Below are positions 1 to 8,205 of a stretch of 64,000 nucleotides of DNA, in pieces. The notes beneath the pieces were generated by a model, which searched no databases, had not been told where the DNA came from, and saw only the letters and a program-made list of their open reading frames with translations. The position numbers were made by a program, and so were the translations under genes. The DNA comes from Bacillus sp. Xin1. Its GTDB lineage: Bacteria > Bacillota > Bacilli > Bacillales > Bacillaceae_G. Every line of letters starts with the position of its first letter. Position 1 is the first letter of the stretch. The stretch lies in the NCBI RefSeq assembly GCF_013314535.1, contig NZ_JABUAE010000005.1, positions 110,871 to 174,870 on the forward strand, read 5' to 3'.

Positions 1-31
1 TTAAGGGCAAAAATACCTGTTGATTTTGAAT

Positions 32-61
32 ATTATACTACACCGTTTAGTAAAAAAGCAA
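32..61 (-). promoter_or_regulatory. candidate promoter reading out of the window to the left
   Basis: On the minus strand TTGCTT is followed 18 bp later by a perfect TATAAT, pointing away from the thioredoxin gene. It probably drives a gene whose coding part lies left of position 1. No complete gene is present in positions 1-246. Confidence 0.35.
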
Positions 62-167
62 AACATACAGATAGGAATACTTTGCTTCTAAATGTTGATT
101 TATCAACCTTTTTGTTATATTTCGCCCCCCCATAATCCTCTCGTAATAATATTGTAAGATATTGTTC

Positions 168-188
168 TTACATGATATATCACTGTAA
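168..188. promoter_or_regulatory. 21-bp palindrome upstream of the TlpA-like gene
   Basis: TTACA and TGTAA flank the self-complementary core TGATATATCA plus one base. It lies about 60 bp upstream of the thioredoxin-like gene, and GTAAGA/TCTTAC (154-159, 166-171) overlaps its left edge. It looks like a repressor or response-regulator site, but I cannot assign the protein. Confidence 0.3.
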
Positions 189-246
189 TCTTTTTTAATG
201 ATTTGACCTATAAAAATCACTTTGTTACGATGAGAGGAGTGAAATT

Positions 247-810
247 TTGGTAAAGGGAGGAATTATTATTAAAAAATGGCTAATAATATGCTTCATTAGT
301 ATTGCACTTGGTTATACAATTATCCAAAACTTTCTATTAAAAGATAAAGAAGAACAAAAATCCCAAACAGAAAATATCACAATTGGAACAGAGCTTGGTA
401 ATGTCGCTCCTAATTTCCTCTTACAAACAGTCGATGGAAAAGAAGTACATCTCACAGATTATAAAGGAAAAAAAATATTATTAAATTTTTGGGCCAGTTG
501 GTGCGGTCCGTGTAAAATAGAAATGCCGGACATGGAAAAATTCTATATAGATATGAAGGGAAAAGGTATTGAGGTTATCGCTATAAATGCAACTGCTAGT
601 GAAAAAAGTCCAGATCATGTAAAACAATTTCTCCAAGAAAACAAATATACTTTTCCCGTTCTATTCGATATACAAGGACAAGCAAACGCAACATATCAAA
701 TCATGAGCATCCCTACCTCCTTCATTCTTGATGAAAAAGGCATCATTCACTTTAAACATGTAGGACCAATGACATATGAAAATATGGTCAAGTATATGGA
801 CAGTTTATAA
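247..810 (+). CDS. TlpA/ResA-like membrane-anchored thioredoxin
   Basis: This is a thiol-disulfide oxidoreductase of the TlpA/ResA/StoA family, expected to be anchored in the membrane and to reduce extracytoplasmic disulfides, for example in cytochrome c maturation or sporulation. An N-terminal hydrophobic segment (about residues 11-31) precedes an AhpC/TSA-like thioredoxin fold. The active site is WCGPC (Cys86 and Cys89) and the cis-proline motif is IPTS. Length is usual for the family. The start is uncertain. A TTG at 247 has GAGAGGAG 7 bp upstream. A better ribosome site, AAAGGGAGG (252-260), lies 7 bp before an ATT at 268, which would give an N-terminus MKKWLI typical of this family. The gene appears monocistronic, with a terminator at 937. 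Confidence 0.85.
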   Translation: MVKGGIIIKKWLIICFISIALGYTIIQNFLLKDKEEQKSQTENITIGTELGNVAPNFLLQTVDGKEVHLTDYKGKKILLNFWASWCGPCKIEMPDMEKFYIDMKGKGIEVIAINATASEKSPDHVKQFLQENKYTFPVLFDIQGQANATYQIMSIPTSFILDEKGIIHFKHVGPMTYENMVKYMDSL

Positions 811-819
811 ATCGCTGCT

Positions 820-930
820 ATGAAGACAACGAGAACCTACATTTTTCTTTCTCTATTTTAACTTGGCAGTGACGGGAAAATGTTCTAGCCGGATCCTCTC
901 TCCCACCTAAATAGAATGAGTTTGTTTCTT
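820..930. repeat. dispersed intergenic repeat, copy A (unnamed family)
   Basis: This stretch matches 24540-24670 in several blocks: CGAGAAC-like start, CTCTCT-TTTTAAC-TGGCA, GGGAAAA followed by TTCT, and a TCCCACCTAA-AGAA end. Both copies are intergenic, contain partly self-complementary ends and have no open frame. It is probably one of the small non-coding repeats of the B. cereus group, though I cannot name the type. Confidence 0.5.
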
Positions 931-936
931 ATATAG

Positions 937-968
937 GAATCGTGTACTTTCTATACACGATTCTTCTT
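937..968 (+). terminator. terminator after the TlpA-like gene
   Basis: GAATCGTGTA pairs with TACACGATTC across a 7-base loop and is followed by a T-rich tract. Confidence 0.7.
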
Positions 969-1044
969 TTTGTCCAGTTTATGAACAAAATGTAGCGGAA
1001 TTTTTACAGTTAACACTATTATGGAATAATTATACTTTTTTACG

Positions 1045-1073
1045 TTGACAATAGTGTTGAGCAGGGATATACT
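1045..1073 (+). promoter_or_regulatory. sigma-A promoter of lctP
   Basis: A consensus TTGACA (1045-1050) lies 17 bp from TATACT (1068-1073). Transcription should begin near 1080, just before the two Rex-like operators. A 9-bp inverted repeat AACACTATT/AATAGTGTT (1012-1020, 1050-1058) brackets the -35 region and may bind a second regulator. Confidence 0.75.
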
Positions 1074-1089
1074 TAGCAATGTAAGTTAA

Positions 1090-1107
1090 TTGTGAATAAT
1101 TTCACAA
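1090..1107. promoter_or_regulatory. Rex operator 1 upstream of lctP
   Basis: TTGTGAATAATTTCACAA is a perfect match to the Rex consensus TTGTGAA-W4-TTCACAA. Rex is the NADH-sensing repressor of fermentative and respiratory genes. The site lies directly downstream of the predicted transcription start, suited to repression when NADH is low. Confidence 0.85.
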
Positions 1108-1110
1108 ATA

Positions 1111-1128
1111 ATGTGAATATCTTCACAT
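1111..1128. promoter_or_regulatory. Rex operator 2 upstream of lctP
   Basis: ATGTGAATATCTTCACAT is a second palindrome of the same form with one changed base at each end. Its centre is 21 bp (two helical turns) from operator 1, so two Rex dimers could sit on the same face of the DNA. Confidence 0.75.
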
Positions 1129-1153
1129 ATTATAGATAGGAGTTGTCATTATT

Positions 1154-2776
1154 ATGGGTAATTGGACACAAATTTATGATCCGTTAAACAACATTTGGTT
1201 ATCAGCACTTGTCGCTGCTCTTCCAATCTTATTCTTTGTCCTTTGTTTAACAGTATTTAAGATCAAAGGATATTTATCAGGGCTTTACAGCGTAATTTTA
1301 GCAATCATTCTTTCCATATTTGTTTACAAAATGCCTGCAACTATGGCAGTATCATCCGCTGCATTTGGAGTAGCAGCTGGTTTTTATCCAATTTGTACAA
1401 TCGTTATTGCAGCCATTTTTCTTTACAAATTAACAGTAAAAACTGAGCAATTTAACGTTATTCGTGACAGCATTTCCAGTATTACAAGCGACCGTCGTCT
1501 TCAAGTCTTATTAATTGCTTATTCATTCGGTGCTTTCTTAGAAGGTGCAGCTGGTTTTGGTGTACCAGTTGCAATTACAGCCGCATTACTTGTAGGTATG
1601 GGATTTGATCCATTAAAAGCAGCAGGTATTTGTTTAGTTGCAAATATTGCTGGTGGTGCAATGGGGGCAATGGGTATTCCTGTTACAGTACCTGCTCAAT
1701 TAACACAAATGGATGCATTAACTGTTGGTCGTCAGACTGTAACATTATTACCTTTCATTAGTTTTGTATTACCATTCTTACTTGTTGCAATGGTAGATGG
1801 TCTTAAAGGTATTAAAGAGACTTGGCAAGGTATCCTTGTAAGTGGTGGTTCATTTGCCATTACACAATTTGTTGTAACATATTTCCTTGGTGCTGAATTA
1901 ACTGATATTTTCGCAGCTGTTGTCAGCATGGTTGCATTAGCTTTATTCTTACGTGTATGGCAACCAAAATCTTCAGATCAATCTAGCTCTGGAAAAGTTG
2001 AAAAACATAGTTACACAATGAAACAAATTTTATATGCTTGGTCACCATTTGCTTTCTTAACTGCATTCGTAACAATTTTCAATCTAAAAGCAATTAAAGG
2101 TTTATTCGCTCCAGATGGTGCATTAGGAAGCTTAGTATGGAATATTCAAGTTCCTGGTTTACACAACCATGTTATTAAAACAACACCAATTGTAAATGCA
2201 GATACACCATTTGCAGCAATCTTCAAACTAGATGTATTTTCATCTACAACTACTGCAATTGTATTAGCAATTATCGTATCCCTACTTGTATATCGTGCAA
2301 AAGGTCAAATGATTAAAGAATTAACTATTGAAACATTAAAAGAACTAAAAACTCCAATTTATACAATTTGTAGTGTAATTGCATTAGCATATGTAACAAA
2401 CTATTCTGGTATGTCTTCTACTCTTGGACTAGCTTTATCATCTACAGGTGATGCTTTCCCAGTCTTATCTCCAATCTTAGGTTGGATCGGCGTATTCTTA
2501 ACTGGCTCAGTAGTATCAAGCGGTTCATTATTCGCACCACTTCAAGCAGTAACAGCCGACCAATTAGACATCGTGCCATCTACACTTGTTGCATTAAACG
2601 TAGTCGGCGGTACAATGGCAAAAATGGTTTCACCACAATCCGTAGCAGTTGCGTGTGCAGCAGTTGGACTAGTTGGTAAAGAATCTGCTCTATTTAAAAC
2701 AGCAATGAAATATAGCTTAATCTTCTTAGCAATCATTAGCTTACTTCAACTTAACGCTGTGTTTAATATCTTTTAA
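1154..2776 (+). CDS. lctP: L-lactate permease
   Basis: This is a member of the LctP/LldP lactate permease family (540 residues, the usual length). It moves L-lactate across the cytoplasmic membrane together with protons. The protein is a chain of hydrophobic segments and carries the family's FGAFLEGAAGFGVPVAI stretch at about residue 120-137. The ATG at 1154 has TAGGAG upstream. In Bacillus, lctP often follows ldh; here it stands alone behind its own promoter and two Rex-type operators, so expression should rise when NADH accumulates under oxygen limitation. A bidirectional terminator follows directly. Confidence 0.93.
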   Translation: MGNWTQIYDPLNNIWLSALVAALPILFFVLCLTVFKIKGYLSGLYSVILAIILSIFVYKMPATMAVSSAAFGVAAGFYPICTIVIAAIFLYKLTVKTEQFNVIRDSISSITSDRRLQVLLIAYSFGAFLEGAAGFGVPVAITAALLVGMGFDPLKAAGICLVANIAGGAMGAMGIPVTVPAQLTQMDALTVGRQTVTLLPFISFVLPFLLVAMVDGLKGIKETWQGILVSGGSFAITQFVVTYFLGAELTDIFAAVVSMVALALFLRVWQPKSSDQSSSGKVEKHSYTMKQILYAWSPFAFLTAFVTIFNLKAIKGLFAPDGALGSLVWNIQVPGLHNHVIKTTPIVNADTPFAAIFKLDVFSSTTTAIVLAIIVSLLVYRAKGQMIKELTIETLKELKTPIYTICSVIALAYVTNYSGMSSTLGLALSSTGDAFPVLSPILGWIGVFLTGSVVSSGSLFAPLQAVTADQLDIVPSTLVALNVVGGTMAKMVSPQSVAVACAAVGLVGKESALFKTAMKYSLIFLAIISLLQLNAVFNIF

Positions 2777-2780
2777 AATA

Positions 2781-2816
2781 TAAAGGCTGATGACTCGTTC
2801 ATCAGCCTTTATTTCT
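2781..2816 (+). terminator. terminator between lctP and the convergent VOC gene
   Basis: A 13-bp stem, TAAAGGCTGATGA with TCATCAGCCTTTA, is followed by TTTCTTTTTT. It overlaps the end of the convergent gene and can serve both strands. Confidence 0.8.
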
Positions 2817-3258
2817 TTTTTCTCTTTAACCATTCACTCAGATATAGTACTTCACTAGTTCCAATTGATTCTTCATCTAACCTTGCGTTAAACTCTAAAC
2901 TATTTCCATCTAAATCATAAAAATAAACAGCCGCCGATGGCATCCAATCATGTACAATTGGCTCAATTGGTTCTTTTTTAAAGCTTTTTCTTAGTTTTAT
3001 CCCTCTTTCTTGTAACCACTCATTTGCCCTTTTTAAATCTTCTAACGTTACTCCAAAAGCAAAATGATTTGTTCTTATCTTTTCTCCCTCTGCAACTTCC
3101 CATACTCCTAACATTTGTTTCTCTTCTCCCACATAGAAAAATGCACATCTTCTTTCTTCTATTTTATGTGCAAGAACAATTCCTAATCCTTCATAAAATT
3201 CAATTGATTTTTCTAACTGCTTAACCTGCACATGCGTTTCATAAATAGATTGAATCAT
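2809..3258 (-). CDS. VOC-family (glyoxalase/bleomycin resistance-like) protein
   Basis: This 149-residue protein has the paired beta-alpha-beta-beta-beta modules of the vicinal oxygen chelate superfamily: a first half beginning IYETHVQVKQLEKSIEFYEGL and a second half with HFAFGV and the closing DLDGNSLEF. Such proteins are metal-dependent lyases, dioxygenases or resistance proteins; the substrate cannot be read here. The frame is open further upstream, but GGGGGAGAAAA directly precedes the ATG at 3258, and homologues begin at this point. A 30-bp palindrome sits just upstream of the ribosome site. Confidence 0.8.
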   Translation of the reverse strand: MIQSIYETHVQVKQLEKSIEFYEGLGIVLAHKIEERRCAFFYVGEEKQMLGVWEVAEGEKIRTNHFAFGVTLEDLKRANEWLQERGIKLRKSFKKEPIEPIVHDWMPSAAVYFYDLDGNSLEFNARLDEESIGTSEVLYLSEWLKRKKK

Positions 3259-3270
3259 TTTTCTCCCCCT

Positions 3271-3300
3271 TTTATAATGAAGGCTTTCCTTCATTATAAA
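3271..3300. promoter_or_regulatory. perfect 30-bp palindrome upstream of the VOC gene
   Basis: TTTATAATGAAGG and CCTTCATTATAAA form a perfect 13-bp inverted repeat around four bases. On the minus strand the left arm contains TATAAT, a plausible -10 for the VOC gene. The element could therefore be an operator covering the promoter, or a 5-prime stabilising hairpin if transcription starts further up. Confidence 0.5.
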
Positions 3301-3358
3301 AAGCTTCTCACTTTTAACCATCATGAATAAGGATGAGAATACATCATACTTTTGTATG

Positions 3359-3394
3359 AAAAAATCCCGATACACAGAGTATCAGGATTTTTTA
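3359..3394 (-). terminator. terminator of aspA
   Basis: On the minus strand AAAAAATCC-GATAC pairs with GTATC-GGATTTTTT across TCTGT, with one mismatch, and ends in a T run. It overlaps the last codons of aspA. Confidence 0.75.
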
Positions 3395-4815
3395 TTCTTT
3401 AATAGCGACGCTCCTGCAATCTCAGGATGCGTCATTTCATATGGATCTAAAATAATATCCAATTCTTCTGCTGTTAACACACCATGTTCTAAGCAAAGTT
3501 CACGGACTGATTTGCCTGTTTTAATTGCCTCACGTGCAATACTAGAAGCTGCTTCATATCCAATATGAGGGTTCACTGCCGTAATAATTCCAACGCTTTT
3601 CTCAACATATTGTTTTAACAACTCTTCATTTGCAGTAATCCCTTTAATACAGTACTCACGGAATACGCGGAATGCGTTATTCATAATACTAATAGATTGA
3701 ATTAAATTAAATACTAATACTGGCTCCATTACATTTAATTCTAATTGCCCTGCTTCTGATGCTAAACATATTGTATGATCATTTCCAATGACTTGGAAGG
3801 CAACTTGGTTAATCACTTCTGCCATCACCGGATTTACTTTCCCCGGCATAATAGATGATCCTGGTTGACGAGCTGGTAATTGAATTTCAGCTAATCCAAC
3901 GCGTGGACCAGATGCCATAATACGCAAGTCATTTGCAATTTTAGACATATTCATCATACATACTTTGAGCGATGCAGATACTTCTGTATACGCATCTGTA
4001 TTTTGCGTTGCATCCACTAAATGTTCGGCGCCAACAAGCGGAAATCCACTAATGCTGCATAAATGTTTTACAACCTGCTTAATATAAGTTGGATTTGCAT
4101 TTAAACCTGTTCCAACAGCTGTCGCTCCCATATTTACTTCATATAAGTGCTGACGAGATTGTTTTATTCGTTTTAGATCACGTTCAAGCACACGACTATA
4201 GGCTTCAAACTCTTGACCAAGGCGAATTGGAACTGCATCTTGCAAATGTGTACGTCCCATTTTAATTACATGATCAAATTCTTTTGCTTTATCAGCAAAC
4301 GCATGATGAAGTGCATCCATTGTAATAAGAAGCTCTTCTAACATGATAAGCGTCGCAATATGAATTCCTGTCGGAAAAGCATCATTTGTTGATTGTGCCA
4401 TGTTCACATGTGTATTTGGACTAATTATTGCATAATTTCCCTTTTCATAACCTAATCGTTCTAATGCACGGTTTGCAATAACTTCATTTGTATTCATATT
4501 AATGGAAGTTCCTGCACCGCCTTGAATCGGATCTACAATAAACTGCTCATAAAACTTTCCGTCAATAATTTCCTGAGCTGCTTCTACAATTTCTTTCCCA
4601 ATATTCTCTTGCAAATAACCTGTCTCCATATTTGCAAGTGCCGCAGCTTTTTTAACCATTGCCATTGCTTGAATTAATGACCCATGAATACGATATCCTG
4701 TAATCGGAAAGTTCTCTACAGCACGTAATGTTTGAACACCATAATAAGCTGCATTAGGCACTTCTTTTTCACCTAAAAAATCTTTTTCTATACGTACGTT
4801 TTTCGTTGCTATCAT
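3382..4815 (-). CDS. aspA: aspartate ammonia-lyase (aspartase)
   Basis: This enzyme deaminates L-aspartate to fumarate and ammonia in the cytoplasm. It belongs to the class II fumarase/aspartase superfamily: the signature GSSIMPGKVN is at residues 319-328, and the aspartase-type substrate loop GTSINMNTNEVIANRA is near residues 102-117. Length (477) and the opening RIEKDFLGEKEVPNAAYYG fit Bacillus aspartase (AnsB/AspA) rather than fumarase. AGGTGATG lies before the ATG. It is transcribed alone. The promoter overlaps a cre site, suggesting repression during glucose growth. Confidence 0.92.
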   Translation of the reverse strand: MIATKNVRIEKDFLGEKEVPNAAYYGVQTLRAVENFPITGYRIHGSLIQAMAMVKKAAALANMETGYLQENIGKEIVEAAQEIIDGKFYEQFIVDPIQGGAGTSINMNTNEVIANRALERLGYEKGNYAIISPNTHVNMAQSTNDAFPTGIHIATLIMLEELLITMDALHHAFADKAKEFDHVIKMGRTHLQDAVPIRLGQEFEAYSRVLERDLKRIKQSRQHLYEVNMGATAVGTGLNANPTYIKQVVKHLCSISGFPLVGAEHLVDATQNTDAYTEVSASLKVCMMNMSKIANDLRIMASGPRVGLAEIQLPARQPGSSIMPGKVNPVMAEVINQVAFQVIGNDHTICLASEAGQLELNVMEPVLVFNLIQSISIMNNAFRVFREYCIKGITANEELLKQYVEKSVGIITAVNPHIGYEAASSIAREAIKTGKSVRELCLEHGVLTAEELDIILDPYEMTHPEIAGASLLKNKKS

Positions 4816-4912
4816 TTTTCATCACCTATACTTTTCATTCTAATCGATGACCTAAAAACCTTTTCTATGAAAATATGATTTTTGTAAGATATATATTTTC
4901 ATATCTTTCTTC

Positions 4913-4944
4913 ACTATAGTGTACCTCTCTTGAAAGCGCAAACA
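4913..4944 (-). promoter_or_regulatory. aspA promoter with overlapping cre site
   Basis: On the minus strand TTGCGC (4936-4941) lies 17 bp from TATAGT (4913-4918). TTGAAAGCGCAAACA (4930-4944, plus strand) matches the CcpA consensus WTGNAANCGNWNNCA at every fixed position and covers the -35 element, so CcpA binding should block RNA polymerase. Confidence 0.7.
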
Positions 4945-5019
4945 TTATTACGTTTCTACAAAATCACCTATTAAAATTTTAACCGGTGGGAGTTCCCCCT
5001 TCCCACTGATTTATAAAAG

Positions 5020-6336
5020 TTAGGCAATTGCTGTATCTTCTGCTTCAACTTTCTTTATTTCCACCCGTTTAATTTGATGCATATCTTTTTCGAGAACTTT
5101 GAATATCCAACCATTTGTCTCAATAATATCTCCCTCAGTAATGATTTGTTTTTGCATCATAATCCAACCACCGATTGTGTCTACATCATCAGCAATTAAA
5201 TGTAAACCGAGCAAGTCATTTACTTCACTAATGAGTACTTTTCCGTCTACAATTTTATATGTGTCACTTCTATGCTCGATAGGCGGATGTTCATCTTCAT
5301 CATACTCATCGCGGATTTCACCAACAATCTCCTCTAAAATATCTTCAAGTGTAACAATTCCTGCCGTTCCTCCATATTCATCATATAAAATTGCAAGCGG
5401 AATACGTCTTTTTTGCATTTGCAATAACAAATCATGAATTGGGATATTTTCCAACACTTCAATAACAGGTCTTGTATAAGGAACAATGGAGCATTCTTCA
5501 TTTCGACCACCGTCCATATAACGAATAAATAAATCCTTTACATTAACCATCCCAATAATTTCATCTTTATCTTCTCCAAATACAGGATATCTTGTATACT
5601 TTTCTTGACCAATCACTTTAATATGTGTCTCAAACGGTTCATCTTCATATAAACCAACAATTTCAGTACGCGGGACCATAATTTCTTTTGCTATTCGGTT
5701 ATCGAATTCAAAAATATTATTTACATATTTAAACTCAGCCTGATTAATTTCTCCGCTTTCATAACTCTCTGATAAAATAAGTCTTAATTCCTCTTCTGAA
5801 TGTGCAACTTCATGCTCAGAAGCCGGATGTAATCCAAATAGGCCAGTCACAAGACGAGCTGATCCATTTAGGGCCCAAATAAACGGATACATAATACGAT
5901 AAAAATAAATGAGCGGCTGAGCTAATAACAAGCTTACTTGCTCTGCTTTTTGAATGGCAAATGTTTTTGGCGCTAACTCTCCGATTACAACATGCAAAAA
6001 TGTAATCACGGCAAATGCAATAATAAACGATATAGTGCTTGCAATTACCGGTGAAATTTCAAACTTTAAAAATAACGGTTCCAATAAATGCTTTATCGTT
6101 GGTTCACCTAACCACCCTAGTCCTAGCGCTGTAATTGTAATTCCAAGCTGACATGCTGATAAATATTCGTCTAAATTGGAAATCACTTTCTTAGCTGCTA
6201 GTGCCCCTCGTTTTTTTTCTCCTACAAGCTGATCAATACGACTACTACGGACTTTTATAATCGCAAATTCAACTGCCACAAAAAAACCAGTTAATGCAAT
6301 GAGAATAACAACCATGATTAATTTAGCAATTTCCAA
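5020..6336 (-). CDS. CNNM/CorC-type membrane protein (HlyC family), probable Mg efflux
   Basis: This is a 438-residue protein of the DUF21-CBS-CorC_HlyC architecture. The DUF21/CNNM membrane domain occupies about residues 1-190, a CBS pair about 205-335 (starting near IMVPRTEIV), and the CorC_HlyC domain the C-terminus. Older annotation calls it hemolysin. The closest characterised relatives (B. subtilis YhdP/MpfA) export magnesium and give magnesium tolerance, so that role is inferred. The start is a TTG at 6336. AAAGGTG lies 7 bp upstream but is partly locked in a hairpin, and a stronger AAGGAGGTG lies beyond the hairpin. The gene is monocistronic. Confidence 0.85.
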   Translation of the reverse strand: MEIAKLIMVVILIALTGFFVAVEFAIIKVRSSRIDQLVGEKKRGALAAKKVISNLDEYLSACQLGITITALGLGWLGEPTIKHLLEPLFLKFEISPVIASTISFIIAFAVITFLHVVIGELAPKTFAIQKAEQVSLLLAQPLIYFYRIMYPFIWALNGSARLVTGLFGLHPASEHEVAHSEEELRLILSESYESGEINQAEFKYVNNIFEFDNRIAKEIMVPRTEIVGLYEDEPFETHIKVIGQEKYTRYPVFGEDKDEIIGMVNVKDLFIRYMDGGRNEECSIVPYTRPVIEVLENIPIHDLLLQMQKRRIPLAILYDEYGGTAGIVTLEDILEEIVGEIRDEYDEDEHPPIEHRSDTYKIVDGKVLISEVNDLLGLHLIADDVDTIGGWIMMQKQIITEGDIIETNGWIFKVLEKDMHQIKRVEIKKVEAEDTAIA

Positions 6337-6343
6337 AGAACAC

Positions 6344-6378
6344 CTTTAGCTTTTTCTTAGCTAAAGTTACACCTCCTT
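6344..6378 (-). promoter_or_regulatory. hairpin between two ribosome sites at the CNNM start
   Basis: Reading the minus strand: AAGGAGGTG (6370-6378), then CTTTAGC (6360-6366), a 9-base loop, GCTAAAG (6344-6350), then GTG and the TTG start at 6336. The 3-prime arm of the hairpin supplies the AAAG of the near ribosome site. No magnesium M-box or other known riboswitch core was seen in the leader. Confidence 0.55.
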
Positions 6379-6498
6379 TTTAAAAGAAGTTTTCTCTCCC
6401 TCAAAGTAGCTGATTGAATGGAAAACGGATGGAAGCTTCACTTTGTTCTTATTTTCTTCATTTGTCAAAAAGCAAACCTATATAAAATTCCCCAATTT

Positions 6499-6885
6499 TC
6501 AATCCTCATATAATTCTAATGGTAAACAATCCGGATCTTGGAAAAACACAAATCGTCTTCCTGTTATTTCATCAACACGTATTGGTTCCGTATCTACTCC
6601 ACATTGATTTAAATGTCTAACTGCCTCTTGTATATCCGTAACAGCAAATGCTAAATGTCTCAGACCAGCTGCTTCAGGGAAACTTTGGCGCTTTGGTGGA
6701 TTTGGAAATGAAAATAACTCAATCTGATATTGTTTCCCTACACGCAAATCTAATTTATAAGAATTTCTTTCTTTCCTGTATAGCTCATTTACTACTTCAA
6801 ATCCTAAAATCTTCGTATAAAATTCTTTAGATATTTTATATTTAGAACAAATAATTGCAATATGATGCACTTTAGATATAATCAC
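6499..6885 (-). CDS. VOC-family protein, YaeR/GloA2-like
   Basis: This is a 128-residue vicinal oxygen chelate protein. The sequence begins with KVHHIAIICSKYKISKEFY and has the metal-ligand strands HHIAI (His near residue 8), HLAFAVTD (about residue 76) and a closing LPLELYE carrying Glu. This matches the short YaeR/SMU.1112c-type glyoxalase-like proteins. The reaction is unknown for most members, and methylglyoxal detoxification is only a guess. It stands alone, divergent from nupC, with about 90 bp between them for both promoters. Confidence 0.8.
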   Translation of the reverse strand: MIISKVHHIAIICSKYKISKEFYTKILGFEVVNELYRKERNSYKLDLRVGKQYQIELFSFPNPPKRQSFPEAAGLRHLAFAVTDIQEAVRHLNQCGVDTEPIRVDEITGRRFVFFQDPDCLPLELYED

Positions 6886-6976
6886 GTTCTATTTCATTCC
6901 TCTCTTTACCAAACATGTATATTCTCTCTTGAAATGAAAAACCTATGTAACAGAACATCTCATAAGGAGGCTTATT

Positions 6977-8155
6977 ATGAAATTTGTTACTTTTTTTCTC
7001 GGTCTTGCTGTCGTTTTCTTTCTTGCCTTCATTGCAAGTAACAATAAAAAGCATATTAAATTCAAACCGATTTTCATAATGCTTATTATACAGTTAATTT
7101 TAACTTACTTACTATTAAATACGGAAATTGGCCTCGTACTTGTAACCATGATTTCTAATTTGTTTACGAAATTATTGGACTACGCTGCATCTGGAGTAAA
7201 CTTTGTATTTGGCGGGATTACAAACGAAGGAGCAATGCCGTTTTTCATCAATGTACTTTTACCAATTGTCTTCATTTCCGTCTTAATTGGTATCTTACAG
7301 CATTTCAAGATACTCCCGTTTTGTATTCGCTGGATTGGTTTTTTTCTCAGCAAAATAAATGGACTTGGTAAGCTAGAATCTTATAACGCTGTTGCTTCTG
7401 CCATTGTGGGACAATCCGAAGTATTTATCACCGTAAAAAAACAGCTTGCCCAAATTCCAAAACATCGTCTCTATACAATGTGCGCCTCCGCCATGTCGAC
7501 CGTATCAATGTCAATCGTCGGTGCTTATATGACAATGATTGAGCCTAAATATGTAGTAACCGCTCTTGTCTTAAATTTATTTAGCGGCTTTATTATCGTA
7601 CTCATTATTAATCCATATGATGTTAAAGAAGAAGAAGACATTCTAGAAATTAAAGGCGAAAAACAAACCTTCTTTGAAATGCTTGGAGAATATATTCTAG
7701 ATGGATTTCGTATTGCTATTGTAGTCGGTGCCATGTTGATTGGCTTTGTCGCCTTAATTAGCTGTATTAATGATTTATTCCATCTTATTTTTGGAATTAC
7801 ATTTCAGCAGTTACTTGGTTATGTTTTCTCACCTATCGCTTTTCTTATTGGTGTGCCAAGTAACGAAATTGTCACAGCTGGAGGTATTATGGCTACAAAG
7901 CTTGTAACGAATGAATTCGTTGCCATGATGGATCTCAGCAAGCTTGCAAACAGCCTCGCTCCTCGTACAGTAGGCATTATTTCAATTTTTCTTGTATCCT
8001 TTGCAAACTTCTCTTCTATCGGAATTATTTCTGGTGCTGTTAAAGGATTAAATGAAGAACAAGGAAATGTCGTTGCTCGTTTCGGTTTAAAGCTGTTGTA
8101 CGGCGCGACACTCGCCAGCATTTTATCCTCAATTATTGTAAGTATTATGCTATAA
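6977..8155 (+). CDS. nupC: concentrative nucleoside transporter (NupC family)
   Basis: This 392-residue membrane protein imports nucleosides with a cation. The N-terminal transmembrane region is followed by the family motifs [32 protein letters not shown] and [24 protein letters not shown], which carries the conserved NEFVA. The ATG follows AAGGAGG at the normal distance. Bacilli hold several paralogues (NupC, NupG, YutK), and the preferred nucleoside cannot be told from sequence. A strong terminator follows and no partner gene is present. Confidence 0.9.
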   Translation: MKFVTFFLGLAVVFFLAFIASNNKKHIKFKPIFIMLIIQLILTYLLLNTEIGLVLVTMISNLFTKLLDYAASGVNFVFGGITNEGAMPFFINVLLPIVFISVLIGILQHFKILPFCIRWIGFFLSKINGLGKLESYNAVASAIVGQSEVFITVKKQLAQIPKHRLYTMCASAMSTVSMSIVGAYMTMIEPKYVVTALVLNLFSGFIIVLIINPYDVKEEEDILEIKGEKQTFFEMLGEYILDGFRIAIVVGAMLIGFVALISCINDLFHLIFGITFQQLLGYVFSPIAFLIGVPSNEIVTAGGIMATKLVTNEFVAMMDLSKLANSLAPRTVGIISIFLVSFANFSSIGIISGAVKGLNEEQGNVVARFGLKLLYGATLASILSSIIVSIML

Positions 8156-8205
8156 GAAGGTAAAATTTAATCCTTTTCTTATTCATCCTTTTTATATACA
8201 ATACG

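Noticed and set aside
1-135. Frame open from the left edge to a TAA at 133, possibly the tail of an upstream gene
   Set aside because: The 44 codons show no recognisable domain, and the stretch contains a good minus-strand promoter, so it is more likely intergenic.
6337-6480. Mg-sensing M-box riboswitch in the leader of the CNNM gene
   Set aside because: None of the conserved M-box core segments could be found; only a short hairpin near the start codon is present.
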